Shown one piece after another: positions 47,110 through 56,362 of a stretch of DNA of 64,000 nucleotides (position 1 is the first letter of the stretch; each line of letters opens with the position of its first letter). Source of the DNA: Nocardia vinacea (GTDB lineage: Bacteria; Actinomycetota; Actinomycetes; Mycobacteriales; Mycobacteriaceae). The translations under genes and the position numbers were made by a program. Under the pieces are notes generated by a model, which did not search any database, was not told the origin of the DNA, and was given only the letters and a program-made list of their open reading frames with translations. The DNA is taken from contig NZ_CP109149.1 of NCBI RefSeq assembly GCF_035920345.1, forward strand, positions 2,294,001 to 2,358,000. Direction: 5' to 3'.

Positions 47110-48258
47110 ATGAACCTGGAACTCTCCGACGAACAGGCCGCCGCCAAGCGCCTCGCCGCCGAATTCGTCGACCGCGAGATCACGCCGCATGCGACGGCGT
47201 GGGACCGGACCGAATCCGTCGATACCGCGATCGTGTCCAAACTGGGCGAAGTCGGCTTCCTCGGCCTGACCATTCCCGAGGAGTACGGCGGCAGCGGCGG
47301 CGACCATCTCACCTACTGTCTGGTGCTCGAGGAACTCGGCCGCGGCGACTCCGCGGTGCGCGGAATCGTCTCGGTCTCTTTGGGTTTGGTCACCAAGTCG
47401 ATCAACCACTACGGCTCCGAGGAGCAGAAGCGCACCTGGCTGCCGCGCCTGACCTCGGGCGCCGCACTCGGCTGCTTCGGCCTCACCGAACCCGGAACCG
47501 GTTCCGATGCGGCGCAATTGCGCACCCGCGCGGTCCGTGACGGTGACGACTGGGTGTTGTCCGGGACCAAGATGTTCATCACCAACGGCACCTGGGCGGA
47601 CGTAGCCCTGGTCTTCGCACGCACCGGCGGCGAAGGACATCGCGGCATCACCGCATTCCTGGTGCCGACCGACTCCCCCGGCTTCACCGCCCGCACCATC
47701 CACGGCAAACTGGGACTGCGCGGTCAGGCCACCGCCGAACTCGTATTCGACGGCGTCCGAGTCCCCGACAGCGCCCGATTGCACGATGAGGGTAAGGGTT
47801 TCACTGTCGCTATGGCGGCGCTGGCCAAGGGGCGGATGTCGGTGGCCGCCGGTTGTGTCGGTATCGCGCAGGCCTGCCTGGACGCCGCCGTCGGATATGC
47901 CACCGAGCGCGAACAATTCGGCAAGCCGATCGCCGGGCATCAGCTGGTGCAGGAGCTGCTCGCCGATATCGCTCTCGATGTGGATGCGGCCCGGCTGCTG
48001 GTGTGGCGGGTAGCCGATCTGATCGACCGCGGCGCCGAATTCGCCGTCGAGTCGTCGAAGGCCAAATTGTTCGCGAGCGAGGCCGCGGTGCGCGCCGCCG
48101 ATCGGGCGCTGCAGGTCTTCGGCGGTTATGGCTATATCGACGAATTCCCGGTCGGCAAATATCTGCGCGACGCCAAGGTGATGACCCTGTACGAGGGCAC
48201 GAGCCAGATCCAGAAGCTGCTGATCGGTCGTGCGCTGACCGGAGTCAGCGCATTCTGA
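47110..48258 (+). CDS. Acyl-CoA dehydrogenase
   Basis: 382 residues from ATG 47110 with GGAG upstream (an adjacent GTG at 47107 is possible). All family motifs are present: IPEEYGGSGGD, CFGLTEPGTGSDAAQLRTRA, GTKMFITNG, EREQFGKPI, QVFGGYGYIDE and YEGTSQIQK with the catalytic Glu. FAD-dependent desaturation of an acyl-CoA in beta-oxidation or amino-acid breakdown. First gene of an operon with an SDR, controlled by the divergent TetR. Confidence 0.95.
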   Translation: MNLELSDEQAAAKRLAAEFVDREITPHATAWDRTESVDTAIVSKLGEVGFLGLTIPEEYGGSGGDHLTYCLVLEELGRGDSAVRGIVSVSLGLVTKSINHYGSEEQKRTWLPRLTSGAALGCFGLTEPGTGSDAAQLRTRAVRDGDDWVLSGTKMFITNGTWADVALVFARTGGEGHRGITAFLVPTDSPGFTARTIHGKLGLRGQATAELVFDGVRVPDSARLHDEGKGFTVAMAALAKGRMSVAAGCVGIAQACLDAAVGYATEREQFGKPIAGHQLVQELLADIALDVDAARLLVWRVADLIDRGAEFAVESSKAKLFASEAAVRAADRALQVFGGYGYIDEFPVGKYLRDAKVMTLYEGTSQIQKLLIGRALTGVSAF

Positions 48259-48293
48259 TGACCGCCGTATCAAACTCCCGAGGAGGAGGTTCG

Positions 48294-49046
48294 ATGACCA
48301 GATTCACCGACCGGGTCGCCGTTGTCACCGGCGCGGCACAGGGTATCGGCGCAGCCACCGCGCAGCTGCTCGCCGCCCAGGGCGCACAGGTCGCCGTACT
48401 CGACCGCAATGCACCCGCGGACACCGCCGAACAGATCGTCGCGGCGGGCGGCGCGGCCCACAGTTATGTCTGCGATGTCACCGACCGTGCCTCGGTGGAA
48501 TCCGTATTCGCCGATATCGCAACGGATCTCGGCGGTCCGCATATTCTGGTCAACAATGCGGGCATCACCCGCGACGATCTGTTCTTCCGGCTCTCCGAGG
48601 ACGACTGGAATGCGGTGCTCGCGGTCAATCTGACCGGCGTTTTCCACTGCACCCAGGCGGCCCAGGAGTACATGGTCGCCCAGCGCTACGGCAAGATCGT
48701 CTCGCTGTCCAGCCGCTCGGCGCTCGGCAACCGCGGTCAGGCGAATTATGCCGCCGCGAAGGCCGGCATCCAGGGCCTGACCGCGACGCTGGCCATCGAG
48801 CTCGGGCCGTACAACATCACTGTCAATGCCGTCGCGCCCGGCTACATCGCCACCGCGATGACGGCCGCGACCGCGAACCGGGTCGGGCTCACGGCCGAGG
48901 ACCACCAGAAGGCTGTGGCCGAGCGGACTCCCCTAGGCCGCGTTGGACAGCCCGAGGAGGTAGCCGCAGTGATCGCGTTTCTGGCCAGTGATGAGGCGTC
49001 CTATGTCAGCGGCCAGACGTTGTACGTCAACGGCGGAGCACGCTGA
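48294..49046 (+). CDS. FabG-type short-chain dehydrogenase
   Basis: 250 residues from ATG 48294, with a strong AGGAGGAGG before it; an ATG at 48258 overlapping the upstream stop is the alternative. GAAQGIG, NNAG, Ser in LSSRSA, YAAAK, PGYIATAM and C-terminal YVSGQTLYVNGG are the full classical SDR set, close to 3-oxoacyl reductase. Likely reduces or oxidises the 3-hydroxyacyl intermediate from the neighbouring acyl-CoA dehydrogenase pathway. Confidence 0.93.
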   Translation: MTRFTDRVAVVTGAAQGIGAATAQLLAAQGAQVAVLDRNAPADTAEQIVAAGGAAHSYVCDVTDRASVESVFADIATDLGGPHILVNNAGITRDDLFFRLSEDDWNAVLAVNLTGVFHCTQAAQEYMVAQRYGKIVSLSSRSALGNRGQANYAAAKAGIQGLTATLAIELGPYNITVNAVAPGYIATAMTAATANRVGLTAEDHQKAVAERTPLGRVGQPEEVAAVIAFLASDEASYVSGQTLYVNGGAR

Positions 49047-49088
49047 ATGCACTGGTAGCGACCGGTTGGTATGCGAAAAATTCGGTTT

Positions 49089-49808
49089 TTACCAGGGCAC
49101 CCGGCCGACCCGGTTGAAGAAGCCGCCGGTGGGGCCGTCGGCACCGATGGTCGCGAGATGCACGATGGCGTCGGTGCCCTCGGTGACCGTTTGATGCCCT
49201 GAGTTCCCGTTCAAATCCGTTGCGGTGTAACCGGGATCGGCGGCATTGACCCGCATCTGCGGCAGTTCGCGGGAGTACTGCGTGGTGATCATGTTCAGCG
49301 CGGTCTTCGAGGAGGGGTAGACCAGCCCGAGGATCTGCGATTCGATCCGGCTCGGATCGGAGGTGATGGCAATCGAACCGATGCCGCTGGACACCATCAC
49401 GATGCGCGGGTTGGTGGCCGCGCGCAGTAGCGGGAGAAGGGCGTGGGTCACCTGGACGGGCCCGAAAACGTTGGTCTCGAAGACATTTCGGAAATCGGCG
49501 GCCACAGTATCGGCGGGAGTGGCGCGCGTACCGCCGATACCCGCATTGTTGATCAGAACATCCAGGTGGGGCGTCCGGCCCGCGATGGTCTGGGCGGCGG
49601 CCGCGATCGATTCGACGGATGTCACATCCAACTGGACGAACTCGACCTGCAAACCCTGTTCCGCGAGTTCGAATGCGGCTGCCTTACCTCGCTCCGTGTC
49701 GCGGGCACCGAGGAATACCTGCCAGCCGAGTTCGGCCAGCCGGCGGACCGTTTCGCGGCCGATTCCCTTGTTCGCCCCGGTCACCAGGGCTGTTGTCGTG
49801 TTGCTCAC
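49089..49808 (-). CDS. Short-chain dehydrogenase/reductase
   Basis: 239 residues from GTG 49808. TGANKGIG, NNAGIGG, Ser in MVSSGIGS and YPSSKTALNM are present, with the C-terminus ending in VTEGTDAIVHLATIGADGPTGGFF, a pattern of SDRs related to carbonyl reductases. Divergent from a DNA-binding XRE protein (49909) with about 100 bases between; that regulator may control it. Substrate unknown. Confidence 0.9.
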   Translation of the reverse strand: MSNTTTALVTGANKGIGRETVRRLAELGWQVFLGARDTERGKAAAFELAEQGLQVEFVQLDVTSVESIAAAAQTIAGRTPHLDVLINNAGIGGTRATPADTVAADFRNVFETNVFGPVQVTHALLPLLRAATNPRIVMVSSGIGSIAITSDPSRIESQILGLVYPSSKTALNMITTQYSRELPQMRVNAADPGYTATDLNGNSGHQTVTEGTDAIVHLATIGADGPTGGFFNRVGRVPW

Positions 49809-49908
49809 GACTCGACCTTGGCCCGCCACCCGAACTCGCTCCAGGGCCGATAACTCCTGGGACCGGCAGTACCACCCCGGCAACCACGCGCTACGGCATC
49901 ATCGAGGC

Positions 49909-50757
49909 ATGGATCGCGCCGAACTCGCCACGCTGCTGCGGCAGGCCCGTGCCCGGGTGCGGCCGCGCGATGTCGGGCTGCCAAGCGGTTCGCGGCGCCA
50001 GGTGCCGGGGCTGCGGCGCGAGGAGGTCGCGCAACTGGCCGGTGTCAGTGTCGACTATGTGGTCCGGCTCGAACAGGGGCGCGGACCGCGACCGTCGGTG
50101 GCGGTGCTCGGCGCGCTCGCCCGCGCCCTACGGCTCACGGATCCCGAACGCGATCTGCTGTTCCGGCTTGCCGGTTCCGCGCCACCGCAGGAAGGTCGCA
50201 TCAACATGGTGGTGCGACCGAGCGTGCTGCGACTGCTGGACCGGATGGCAGATCTGCCCGCACTGGTTATCTCCGCGAAAGCCGATGTGCTGGCCTGGAA
50301 TTCGATGGCAGCGGCATTGCTCGGGGACTTCTCCGCGTGGTCGCCCGCCCGGCGCAACATCATCTGGCAGTCCTTCCTCGGGACCGAACCCTCCCGCGTG
50401 GTCTTCACCCCCACCGAGGCCGAGGCGGCCGCCGAATCCTGGGTCAGCTCGCTGCGCAGCGCGAAGGCGGCCTATCCCGACGATCCGGACCTGGCTCGTC
50501 TCATCGCCGAACTACGTTCGCGCAGTCCGCGATTCGACCGACTGTGGCGCGAAGGGAGCACCGGCAACTGGCGCAGCGCCACCAAGACCATCGATCATCC
50601 CGAGGTCGGGCGGTTGGTCCTGGATTGCGATGCGTTGTTCGTCCCCGACAGCGACCAGGCCGTGGTCGTGTACTCCGCGGCACCCGATACCCCCGCCGCA
50701 TCGGCACTCGAACTGCTCCGGATCACCGGAACCCAGCAGCTGAGCGAACAGCGTTAG
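49909..50757 (+). CDS. XRE-family regulator with MmyB-like ligand domain
   Basis: 282 residues from ATG 49909; the much longer open frame upstream is shadow of the SDR gene. N-terminal HTH (RRQVPGLRREEVAQLAGVSVDYVVRLEQGRG), then an MmyB-like PAS-type domain (DRMADLPALVISAKADVLAWNSMAAALLGDF, RNIIWQSFL, HPEVGRLVLDCDALFVPDSDQ). Members in actinobacteria regulate adjacent SDR genes and bind a fatty-acid-like ligand. Divergent from the SDR at 49089. Confidence 0.92.
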   Translation: MDRAELATLLRQARARVRPRDVGLPSGSRRQVPGLRREEVAQLAGVSVDYVVRLEQGRGPRPSVAVLGALARALRLTDPERDLLFRLAGSAPPQEGRINMVVRPSVLRLLDRMADLPALVISAKADVLAWNSMAAALLGDFSAWSPARRNIIWQSFLGTEPSRVVFTPTEAEAAAESWVSSLRSAKAAYPDDPDLARLIAELRSRSPRFDRLWREGSTGNWRSATKTIDHPEVGRLVLDCDALFVPDSDQAVVVYSAAPDTPAASALELLRITGTQQLSEQR

Positions 50758-50768
50758 CACCGGACATT

Positions 50769-50797
50769 CGATCGCGCAGTCTCGGGCTGCGAGATCG
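50769..50797. terminator. Hairpin downstream of the XRE gene
   Basis: 11-base arms (cgatcgcgcag at 50769, ctgcgagatcg at 50787) with one mismatch and a 7-base loop, beginning 12 bases after the stop codon. No T tract. Plausible terminator between the convergent XRE and TenA-like genes. Confidence 0.45.
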
Positions 50798-50826
50798 AGA
50801 CGCCTTAGTTCGCACAGCTTTTGAGC

Positions 50827-50858
50827 ACTTCGCACAAGGCGTGTACGTTCTGCGAAGT
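50827..50858. repeat. Inverted repeat acttcgca / tgcgaagt
   Basis: Perfect 8-base arms with a 16-base spacer in the gap between convergent genes; a further TTCGCACA copy lies at 50809. Could be a second terminator hairpin or a protein site; little more can be said. Confidence 0.35.
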
Positions 50859-50920
50859 AGCCATTGGGTATGCGACAAACCCGAAGCTCGGAGTCCGACG
50901 CCGCCGGCACGCGGGTGGTG

Positions 50921-51577
50921 CTATCCGGCGAACTCGTCGGCAAGGGTGTTCCAGAACATGAGTTCGTAGTTCTGGAAGAGTCTGGCGTACAAGTGCGCGT
51001 CGTTCGGATTCAATCGTCCGCTGTCGATTCCGGCCTGGATTGCGGCGAGGGCCCGCTGTTCGACTTCGGGTGCGTCGGCGGCGAAGAGGTCGAAGAATGC
51101 GCAGGCCGGGGCGTCGAACTCGTAGTGCGCGCGCATGCCTTCGGCGACGGCCCGGCAGTAGCGGCCGAATGCGGCGACATTCGCGTAGATACCCGCCGCG
51201 GCGGCGGAAGGCTCGGCGTTCAGCGCCAACCAGGCGACATAGGCCGGGTAGGCCTGGCAACCCGCTCTGGGTAGCTCCATGCCCTGGTCGGGTCCGGCCG
51301 CCGCCACCAGCGCGTCCAACAGCGCGAGTGCCTGCCGCTCGCCCGGTGGGAGGCCGTCGAGGAAGGCTCTGACGTGCGGTTCGTCCGTCCGCGCCGCCAA
51401 GGCGTGGAAGCTGCGCCAGTCGCTGCTGGTGATGCGCTGTTCCTCGGCGGCGATCGCCGCGAAGACCGCGCGTGGCGCTTTGCCCACCGAGATGAGCGGA
51501 ACCATGCGGTTGTCGTCGTCGTGCGGGGCCAGCTCGGCTTGGATCCCGTCGAGCAGGTCATGAGCGGTAAGGGTCAT
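50921..51577 (-). CDS. TenA/haem-oxygenase-fold-like protein
   Basis: 218 residues. All-helical protein with motifs reminiscent of the TenA/THI-4 group: FHALAARTDEPHVRAFLDGL, GCQAYPAYVAWLALNAEPSAAAAGIYANVAAFGRYCRAVAEGMRAHYEF, and C-terminal LFQNYELMFWNTLADEF. Some members hydrolyse thiamin precursors, others act as unknown enzymes. No partner thiamin gene is nearby, so function is left open. Followed on the same strand by an HxlR regulator upstream at 51638. Confidence 0.7.
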   Translation of the reverse strand: MTLTAHDLLDGIQAELAPHDDDNRMVPLISVGKAPRAVFAAIAAEEQRITSSDWRSFHALAARTDEPHVRAFLDGLPPGERQALALLDALVAAAGPDQGMELPRAGCQAYPAYVAWLALNAEPSAAAAGIYANVAAFGRYCRAVAEGMRAHYEFDAPACAFFDLFAADAPEVEQRALAAIQAGIDSGRLNPNDAHLYARLFQNYELMFWNTLADEFAG

Positions 51578-51637
51578 CGGAACCTCCCTGTGGGGATGCT
51601 TCCATTCAAGCGCGGTTCGCCCGCGCGCGACAGGTGT

Positions 51638-52048
51638 TCAGTTACCGTGCTCGGCGTCCCAGCGTCGGCGGGCGTCGGCGACGCGGTCCTTGTGATCGCG
51701 TGACCAGTCGGCGAGTGCGCCGATGGCCCCGGCCAGGCTCTGGCCGGTCTCGGTGAGCCGGTATTCGACCTGCGGTGGAATCGTCGGATACGCGATGCGC
51801 TCCACCATGCCGTCGCGGCACAGCCGCTTGGTGGTCAATGTCAGCATCCGCTGTGAGATCCCGGGAATCGCCCGCTCCAATTCACGGAAACGCCGCACCC
51901 CTTTACTCAATTCGACGATCACCAATACCGTCCACCGATCCCCCAGCCGGTCGAGCACATCGCGGATGCCGCAGTCGTCATCGCCACAGGGCCCATCGGG
52001 AATAGTGCCCGCGACCTGCGCGGTGACCGCTGTGTTCGTGACCGACAT
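51638..52048 (-). CDS. HxlR-family transcriptional regulator
   Basis: 136 residues. Winged helix with the HxlR hallmarks: CGIRDVLDRLGDRWTVLVIVELSKGVRRFRELERAIPGISQRMLTLTTKRLCRDGMVER in consecutive parts, then EYRLTETGQSL. A CGDDDC pair before it may form a redox switch. Divergent from an NmrA-like gene across 81 bases; HxlR proteins usually control such an adjacent reductase. Confidence 0.92.
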   Translation of the reverse strand: MSVTNTAVTAQVAGTIPDGPCGDDDCGIRDVLDRLGDRWTVLVIVELSKGVRRFRELERAIPGISQRMLTLTTKRLCRDGMVERIAYPTIPPQVEYRLTETGQSLAGAIGALADWSRDHKDRVADARRRWDAEHGN

Positions 52049-52129
52049 GAAAGTGCCTCCTTATGCCGCGCGCCGCGGCCACCGATGCTGGGGACGAATT
52101 CAGCAACTACAACAATCGGGAGCGTTGCA

Positions 52130-53038
52130 ATGATCCTGGTAACCGGTATCTCCGGATCCCTCGGCGGCCTCGTCCACCGCGGCCTGTCCGCCCTCGACGG
52201 CCTCACAGTAGCGGCGGGCAGCCGCTCCGGTGACGACACCATCACGCGCCGAATCGATTTCGACGATCCGGCAACATTGTCCACGGGACTGCGGGATGTC
52301 GATGTTCTGGTACTGATTTCGGCCGGATATGCCGAAGACGATGTGGTGTTGGCCCGCCACGGTGCGGTGATCGACGCCGCCGCGGCGGCGGGGGTCCGGC
52401 ACGTGATCTACACCAGCCTCGCGGGTTCCGGGGAGCTGATGACCATTGCCCTGCCCCATCGGTGGACCGAAAAGCGGCTGGCTACAGCACCATTCGACGT
52501 GACCGTGCTCCGCAACGGCCTCTACGCGGAGGTTCCGGTCGGGCTCGCCGTCGCCGGCGCGGCCGCCTCGGCCGAATCCGGGGTGTTCGCCGCGGCATTC
52601 GGCACCGGCCGGATATCAGTGGTGGCGCGCGAGGATCTGGCCGAGGTGGCCGTACGGGTGGCCGCGGAGACCGAGCGCGATCTGGTCGACGGAAGGCGGA
52701 GCAGGCATGCGGGCAAGGTGTACGAGCTGGAGGGTGTGACCGCGGTCGGTGGCGCGGATATCGCCGAGATTCTCAGCGAATCCCTCGGTCGCCCGGTGCG
52801 ATACGCGCCGATCTCGCTCGGCGCAATGCGGAATATGTTGCAGGGCAGTGGATTGGAGCCGTATCAGATCACGCACACGCTCTCGTTGTTCGCGAACCTC
52901 GGTGCCGGACTGCTCGAAGCGTCGAGCAGCGACCTGCTCGACCTGCTGCCGAGTGCACCACGTGACGTTCGAGCACTCATCACCGGCGCGGTGCAGGCGG
53001 GTGGGTACCTGTCTGTGTCGGTGAACGCGGCGCAATGA
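52130..53038 (+). CDS. NmrA-like NAD(P)-binding protein
   Basis: 302 residues from ATG 52130 with GGGAG upstream. Atypical SDR of the NmrA/QOR2 type: ILVTGISGSLGGLVHRGL, then VIYTSLAGSG and LRNGLYAE; it lacks the YxxxK catalytic pair, as QorB-like quinone reductases do. Divergent from the HxlR gene, a common redox-sensing pairing (as in the YtfG/QorB systems). Likely binds NADPH and senses or reduces quinones. Confidence 0.9.
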   Translation: MILVTGISGSLGGLVHRGLSALDGLTVAAGSRSGDDTITRRIDFDDPATLSTGLRDVDVLVLISAGYAEDDVVLARHGAVIDAAAAAGVRHVIYTSLAGSGELMTIALPHRWTEKRLATAPFDVTVLRNGLYAEVPVGLAVAGAAASAESGVFAAAFGTGRISVVAREDLAEVAVRVAAETERDLVDGRRSRHAGKVYELEGVTAVGGADIAEILSESLGRPVRYAPISLGAMRNMLQGSGLEPYQITHTLSLFANLGAGLLEASSSDLLDLLPSAPRDVRALITGAVQAGGYLSVSVNAAQ

Positions 53039-53146
53039 GCCGGGCGGGCGTACGCTCCCGCGGCCCTGACACCGTCCCAAATCGGTAGCCCTGCCGCCCG
53101 ACCTAATTCGGTGGCCGCGTGCTTCGGCCCCGAATAGGCTCGGTAG

Positions 53147-53878
53147 ATGCGCTTGCTCGTGCCGTACCACCTCGATGAATACCGGCCGGAGATCAATGCT
53201 CCGATCACCCCGGATGCGGTGGTCACGGCCGAGCTGCCGGATGTCGATGATCCATGGGCACGGATGGCCGTGCTCTATGACGCGGTGGCGGATCGTGTTG
53301 CCGAGTCCGCGATCCGCGGTGAATGCGCGATCGTCGCCTCCGGAGATTGCACGACCGCGCTCGGCACGGTGGCCGGATTGCAAAGGGCCGGACTGGATCC
53401 CGCGCTCGTCTGGTTCGACGGGCACGGTGACGTGCAAACCCTCGAGACCTCCGCGTCGGGCTACCTCGGTGGCTTCCCGCTGCGGATGCTCGTCGGCTAT
53501 GGCCGTCACTTGATAGCCGACCGAATCGGCTTGCGTGACATCCCCGAAGACCGTGCCGTCCTGGTCGGCGGCCGCGATCTCGACCCACCGGAGGTCGAAT
53601 ATCTGCACACCGCGCAGATCCGGCACCGTCCGGTCGACGATATCGGCGACCTCCCGGACGGCCCGCTCTATCTTCACATCGACTTCGACGTGGTCACCCC
53701 GGATGACCTCCCGGGCCTGCTCTTCCCCGCCCCGAACGGCCCGACCCTGGCCGAAGTCTCAGACGCCGTCCGAGCGGTTCTCGCCACCGGCCGAGTCGCC
53801 GCCTTCGGCCTGGCCTGCACGTGGCGCGACGACGCCACCGCCGCCGCGCACGTCCGCTCCCTCGTCGACTCCGCCTGA
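53147..53878 (+). CDS. Arginase/agmatinase-fold protein with altered first metal ligand
   Basis: 243 residues. The ureohydrolase metal motifs are VWFDGHGDVQT (Asp91, His93, Asp95) and LHIDFDVVTPDD (Asp-x-Asp). The first motif, GGDHS in arginases, reads SGDCT here with Cys68 in place of the histidine. The protein is shorter than the usual 300 residues. A hydrolase acting on a guanidino or imidazole compound, or a relative with altered metal centre. Convergent with the UvrA-like gene. Confidence 0.88.
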   Translation: MRLLVPYHLDEYRPEINAPITPDAVVTAELPDVDDPWARMAVLYDAVADRVAESAIRGECAIVASGDCTTALGTVAGLQRAGLDPALVWFDGHGDVQTLETSASGYLGGFPLRMLVGYGRHLIADRIGLRDIPEDRAVLVGGRDLDPPEVEYLHTAQIRHRPVDDIGDLPDGPLYLHIDFDVVTPDDLPGLLFPAPNGPTLAEVSDAVRAVLATGRVAAFGLACTWRDDATAAAHVRSLVDSA

Positions 53879-53881
53879 TTC

Positions 53882-56167
53882 CTACCCGGCGGCCTTGTAC
53901 TTGCGCAGGTACTCGCCGGTGAGTGAAGTGGGATGGGTCAGCAATTCGGCGGGGGTTCCGGTGAAGACGATTTCGCCGCCGTCCTTGCCGCCGTCGGGGC
54001 CGAGATCGATCACCCAGTCGGAGTGGGCAACCACGTCGAGGTTGTGTTCGATCACCACCACCGTATTGCCGCGGTCGACCAAACCGTCCATCAGGGCGAG
54101 CAGGGTGTCCACATCCGACATGTGCAGACCGGTGGTCGGTTCGTCGAGGACATAGACGGTGCCGGTGTTCTGCAGTTGGGTCGCCAGTTTGATGCGTTGG
54201 CGTTCGCCGCCGGACAGGGTGCTCATGGCCTGGCCCAGGCTGAGATAGTCCAGGCCCACTTCGTTCATCGTGCGCAGCTTTGTGGACAGTGCCTTTTCGG
54301 TGAAGAAACCGAGGGCCTCTTCGGCCGACATCGCCAGCACATCGGCAATCGACTTGTCGCGCAAGGTCAGTGCCAGTACCTCGTCGGAGAACCGTCGTCC
54401 GTCACAGGCATCGCAGTGGGTGGTCACCGGGTCCATATAGGCGATCTCGGTAATGATCACGCCGCGACCCTCGCACTGTTTACAGGCTCCGGTCGAGTTG
54501 AAACTGAACAGGCCGGGCGACTCCCCCGTCGCCTTGGCGAACAGCTTCCTGATCGGGTCCATCAGGCCCAGATACGTTGCGGGCGTGGACCGCGACGATG
54601 CCCCGATCGCCGACTGGTCGACGAAGATCGCATCCGGATACTGCCGGACGAACACATCACGGATGAGGCTGCTCTTACCGGAGCCGGCGACGCCGGTGAT
54701 CGAGGTGAGAATGCCGGTCGGCACCGCGACGGTCACATCTTTCAGGTTGTGCACATCGGCATGCTCGATCAGCAACGCGCCGTTCGACTTACGGAAGGTC
54801 TCCTTCACCGCGAACGGCCTGCGCAATCCCGCACCCGTCGGCGTATCCGCGGTCCGCAGTTCGGCGAAGGTCCCCTCGAACACCACCTGCCCGCCGTGCA
54901 GACCGGCACGCGGACCGACGTCGACGATATGGTCGGCGATCTGGATGACATCCGGATCGTGCTCGACCACCAGCACGGTATTGCCCTTGTCCCGCAGTGC
55001 CTTCAGCAGGTTGTTCAACCGGCCGACATCACGCGGATGCAATCCGACGCTCGGTTCGTCGAAAACATAGGTCATCCCGATCAGCGTGCTCGACAGATGT
55101 TTGATCATCTTGAGCCGTTGCCCCTCACCGCCGGACAGGGTCGAGGTCGGCCGATCCAGGCTCAGATAACCGAGTCCGATATCGGTCACCCGCTGCAGCG
55201 CGGTCCGGATCGCGGCGACCAGTCCGAGTGCGGCCGGATCGGTGATCTCATCGAGTGCCGCCATCAGATCGGTGATCTGCAGTTCGGACCAGTCGGCGAT
55301 ATTGCGGCCATCGATCTTCGTGGCCAATGCCGCTTCGTTGAGCCGAGCACCACGACAGGTAGCGCAGACACCCTCGGTGAGGAATTTCTGCATCTGTTCG
55401 CGCGTCTTCTCGCTGAGCGTGGAGGTGTCGCGCTGCAACCGGGTGCGCGTAAATTTGGCCGCCAGCCCTTCGTAATTCGCCTTCCAAGTGCCCTTCGCGA
55501 AGGTCAGCTCCACCTTGCCGCCGGTGCCGTAGAGCAGGTCGGTGAACTCGTCCTCGGTGTAGTCTGCCAGTTTCTTATCCGGATCGAAGCGCCCGGATTT
55601 GCCGTACATCTGCCACTCGCCACTGTCCACCGCATAACCGGGCAGCAGAATCGCACCCTCGTTCAGCGATTTGCTCCGGTCGACCAACCGATCCGGATCG
55701 GCCCGCACCGCGACCCCGAGTCCGTCACAGTCCGGGCACATGCCCTGCGGCACATTGAACGAGTAGTTGTAGACGAATCCGGCTGAGGGCGAACCGAATC
55801 GGGCGAACATCGCCCGCACCATCGAGTAGATATCGGTCATCGTCCCGACGGTCGAGCGCGGCCCACCGCCGACGGGCTGCTGGTCGATGATGACCGGAGC
55901 CGTCAGGTTCTCGATCGCCTCGGCGTGCGGCCGTTCATAGCGCGGCAGGAAGTTGAGAATGAATGCCGGGAATGTCGCATACAGCTGACGCTGCGACTCC
56001 ACGGCAATGGTGTCGAAGACGATCGACGATTTGCCCGACCCGGAGACGCCGGTAAAGACGGTGATCTTGTTCTTGGGGATTTCCAACGACACATTGCGCA
56101 GGTTGTGCTCACTGGCACCGAGCACGCGGATGACATCCGTGGGGGCGACGGAATCGGCAAAAGGCAT
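53882..56167 (-). CDS. Short UvrA-like ABC ATPase (UvrA2/drug-resistance type)
   Basis: 761 residues from ATG 56167 (GGTGGG upstream; ATG 56179 and GTG 56197 possible). Two ABC cassettes with GVSGSGKSS and GVAGSGKSS loops, STLSGGEGQRLKM and STLSGGERQRIKL signatures, FDEPSVGLH and LDEPTTGLH, and zinc modules CPDCDGLG and CKQCEGRG..CDACDGR. About 200 residues shorter than housekeeping UvrA, lacking most of the insertion that contacts UvrB, as in the UvrA2 group linked to drug resistance. Probably not the main repair enzyme. Confidence 0.93.
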   Translation of the reverse strand: MPFADSVAPTDVIRVLGASEHNLRNVSLEIPKNKITVFTGVSGSGKSSIVFDTIAVESQRQLYATFPAFILNFLPRYERPHAEAIENLTAPVIIDQQPVGGGPRSTVGTMTDIYSMVRAMFARFGSPSAGFVYNYSFNVPQGMCPDCDGLGVAVRADPDRLVDRSKSLNEGAILLPGYAVDSGEWQMYGKSGRFDPDKKLADYTEDEFTDLLYGTGGKVELTFAKGTWKANYEGLAAKFTRTRLQRDTSTLSEKTREQMQKFLTEGVCATCRGARLNEAALATKIDGRNIADWSELQITDLMAALDEITDPAALGLVAAIRTALQRVTDIGLGYLSLDRPTSTLSGGEGQRLKMIKHLSSTLIGMTYVFDEPSVGLHPRDVGRLNNLLKALRDKGNTVLVVEHDPDVIQIADHIVDVGPRAGLHGGQVVFEGTFAELRTADTPTGAGLRRPFAVKETFRKSNGALLIEHADVHNLKDVTVAVPTGILTSITGVAGSGKSSLIRDVFVRQYPDAIFVDQSAIGASSRSTPATYLGLMDPIRKLFAKATGESPGLFSFNSTGACKQCEGRGVIITEIAYMDPVTTHCDACDGRRFSDEVLALTLRDKSIADVLAMSAEEALGFFTEKALSTKLRTMNEVGLDYLSLGQAMSTLSGGERQRIKLATQLQNTGTVYVLDEPTTGLHMSDVDTLLALMDGLVDRGNTVVVIEHNLDVVAHSDWVIDLGPDGGKDGGEIVFTGTPAELLTHPTSLTGEYLRKYKAAG

Positions 56168-56362
56168 GTCGCCCACCATGCCATGCGCTACCGACAAATT
56201 GCCCGGCGGAACGTGATGCAGATCACATTAATGCAGTATGTGCATGGAATGGTCGATAAGCCCTGACCAGCGCTTTCTTCGGCCGCGGCCGGAAAGGTCC
56301 AACAGCTCGGCGGATTCCGTTGAGGCTCTTGAATTTCGCCTTCCGCGGCTCTACGTCTCGTC

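Noticed and set aside
49060..49100. aaaaa-ttcgg-ttttt hairpin after the FabG-like gene
   Set aside because: Only a 5-base A-T stem; too weak to call a terminator.
53933..55786. 617-residue plus-strand frame opposite the UvrA-like gene
   Set aside because: Antisense shadow of a well-supported ATPase gene; no domain motifs.
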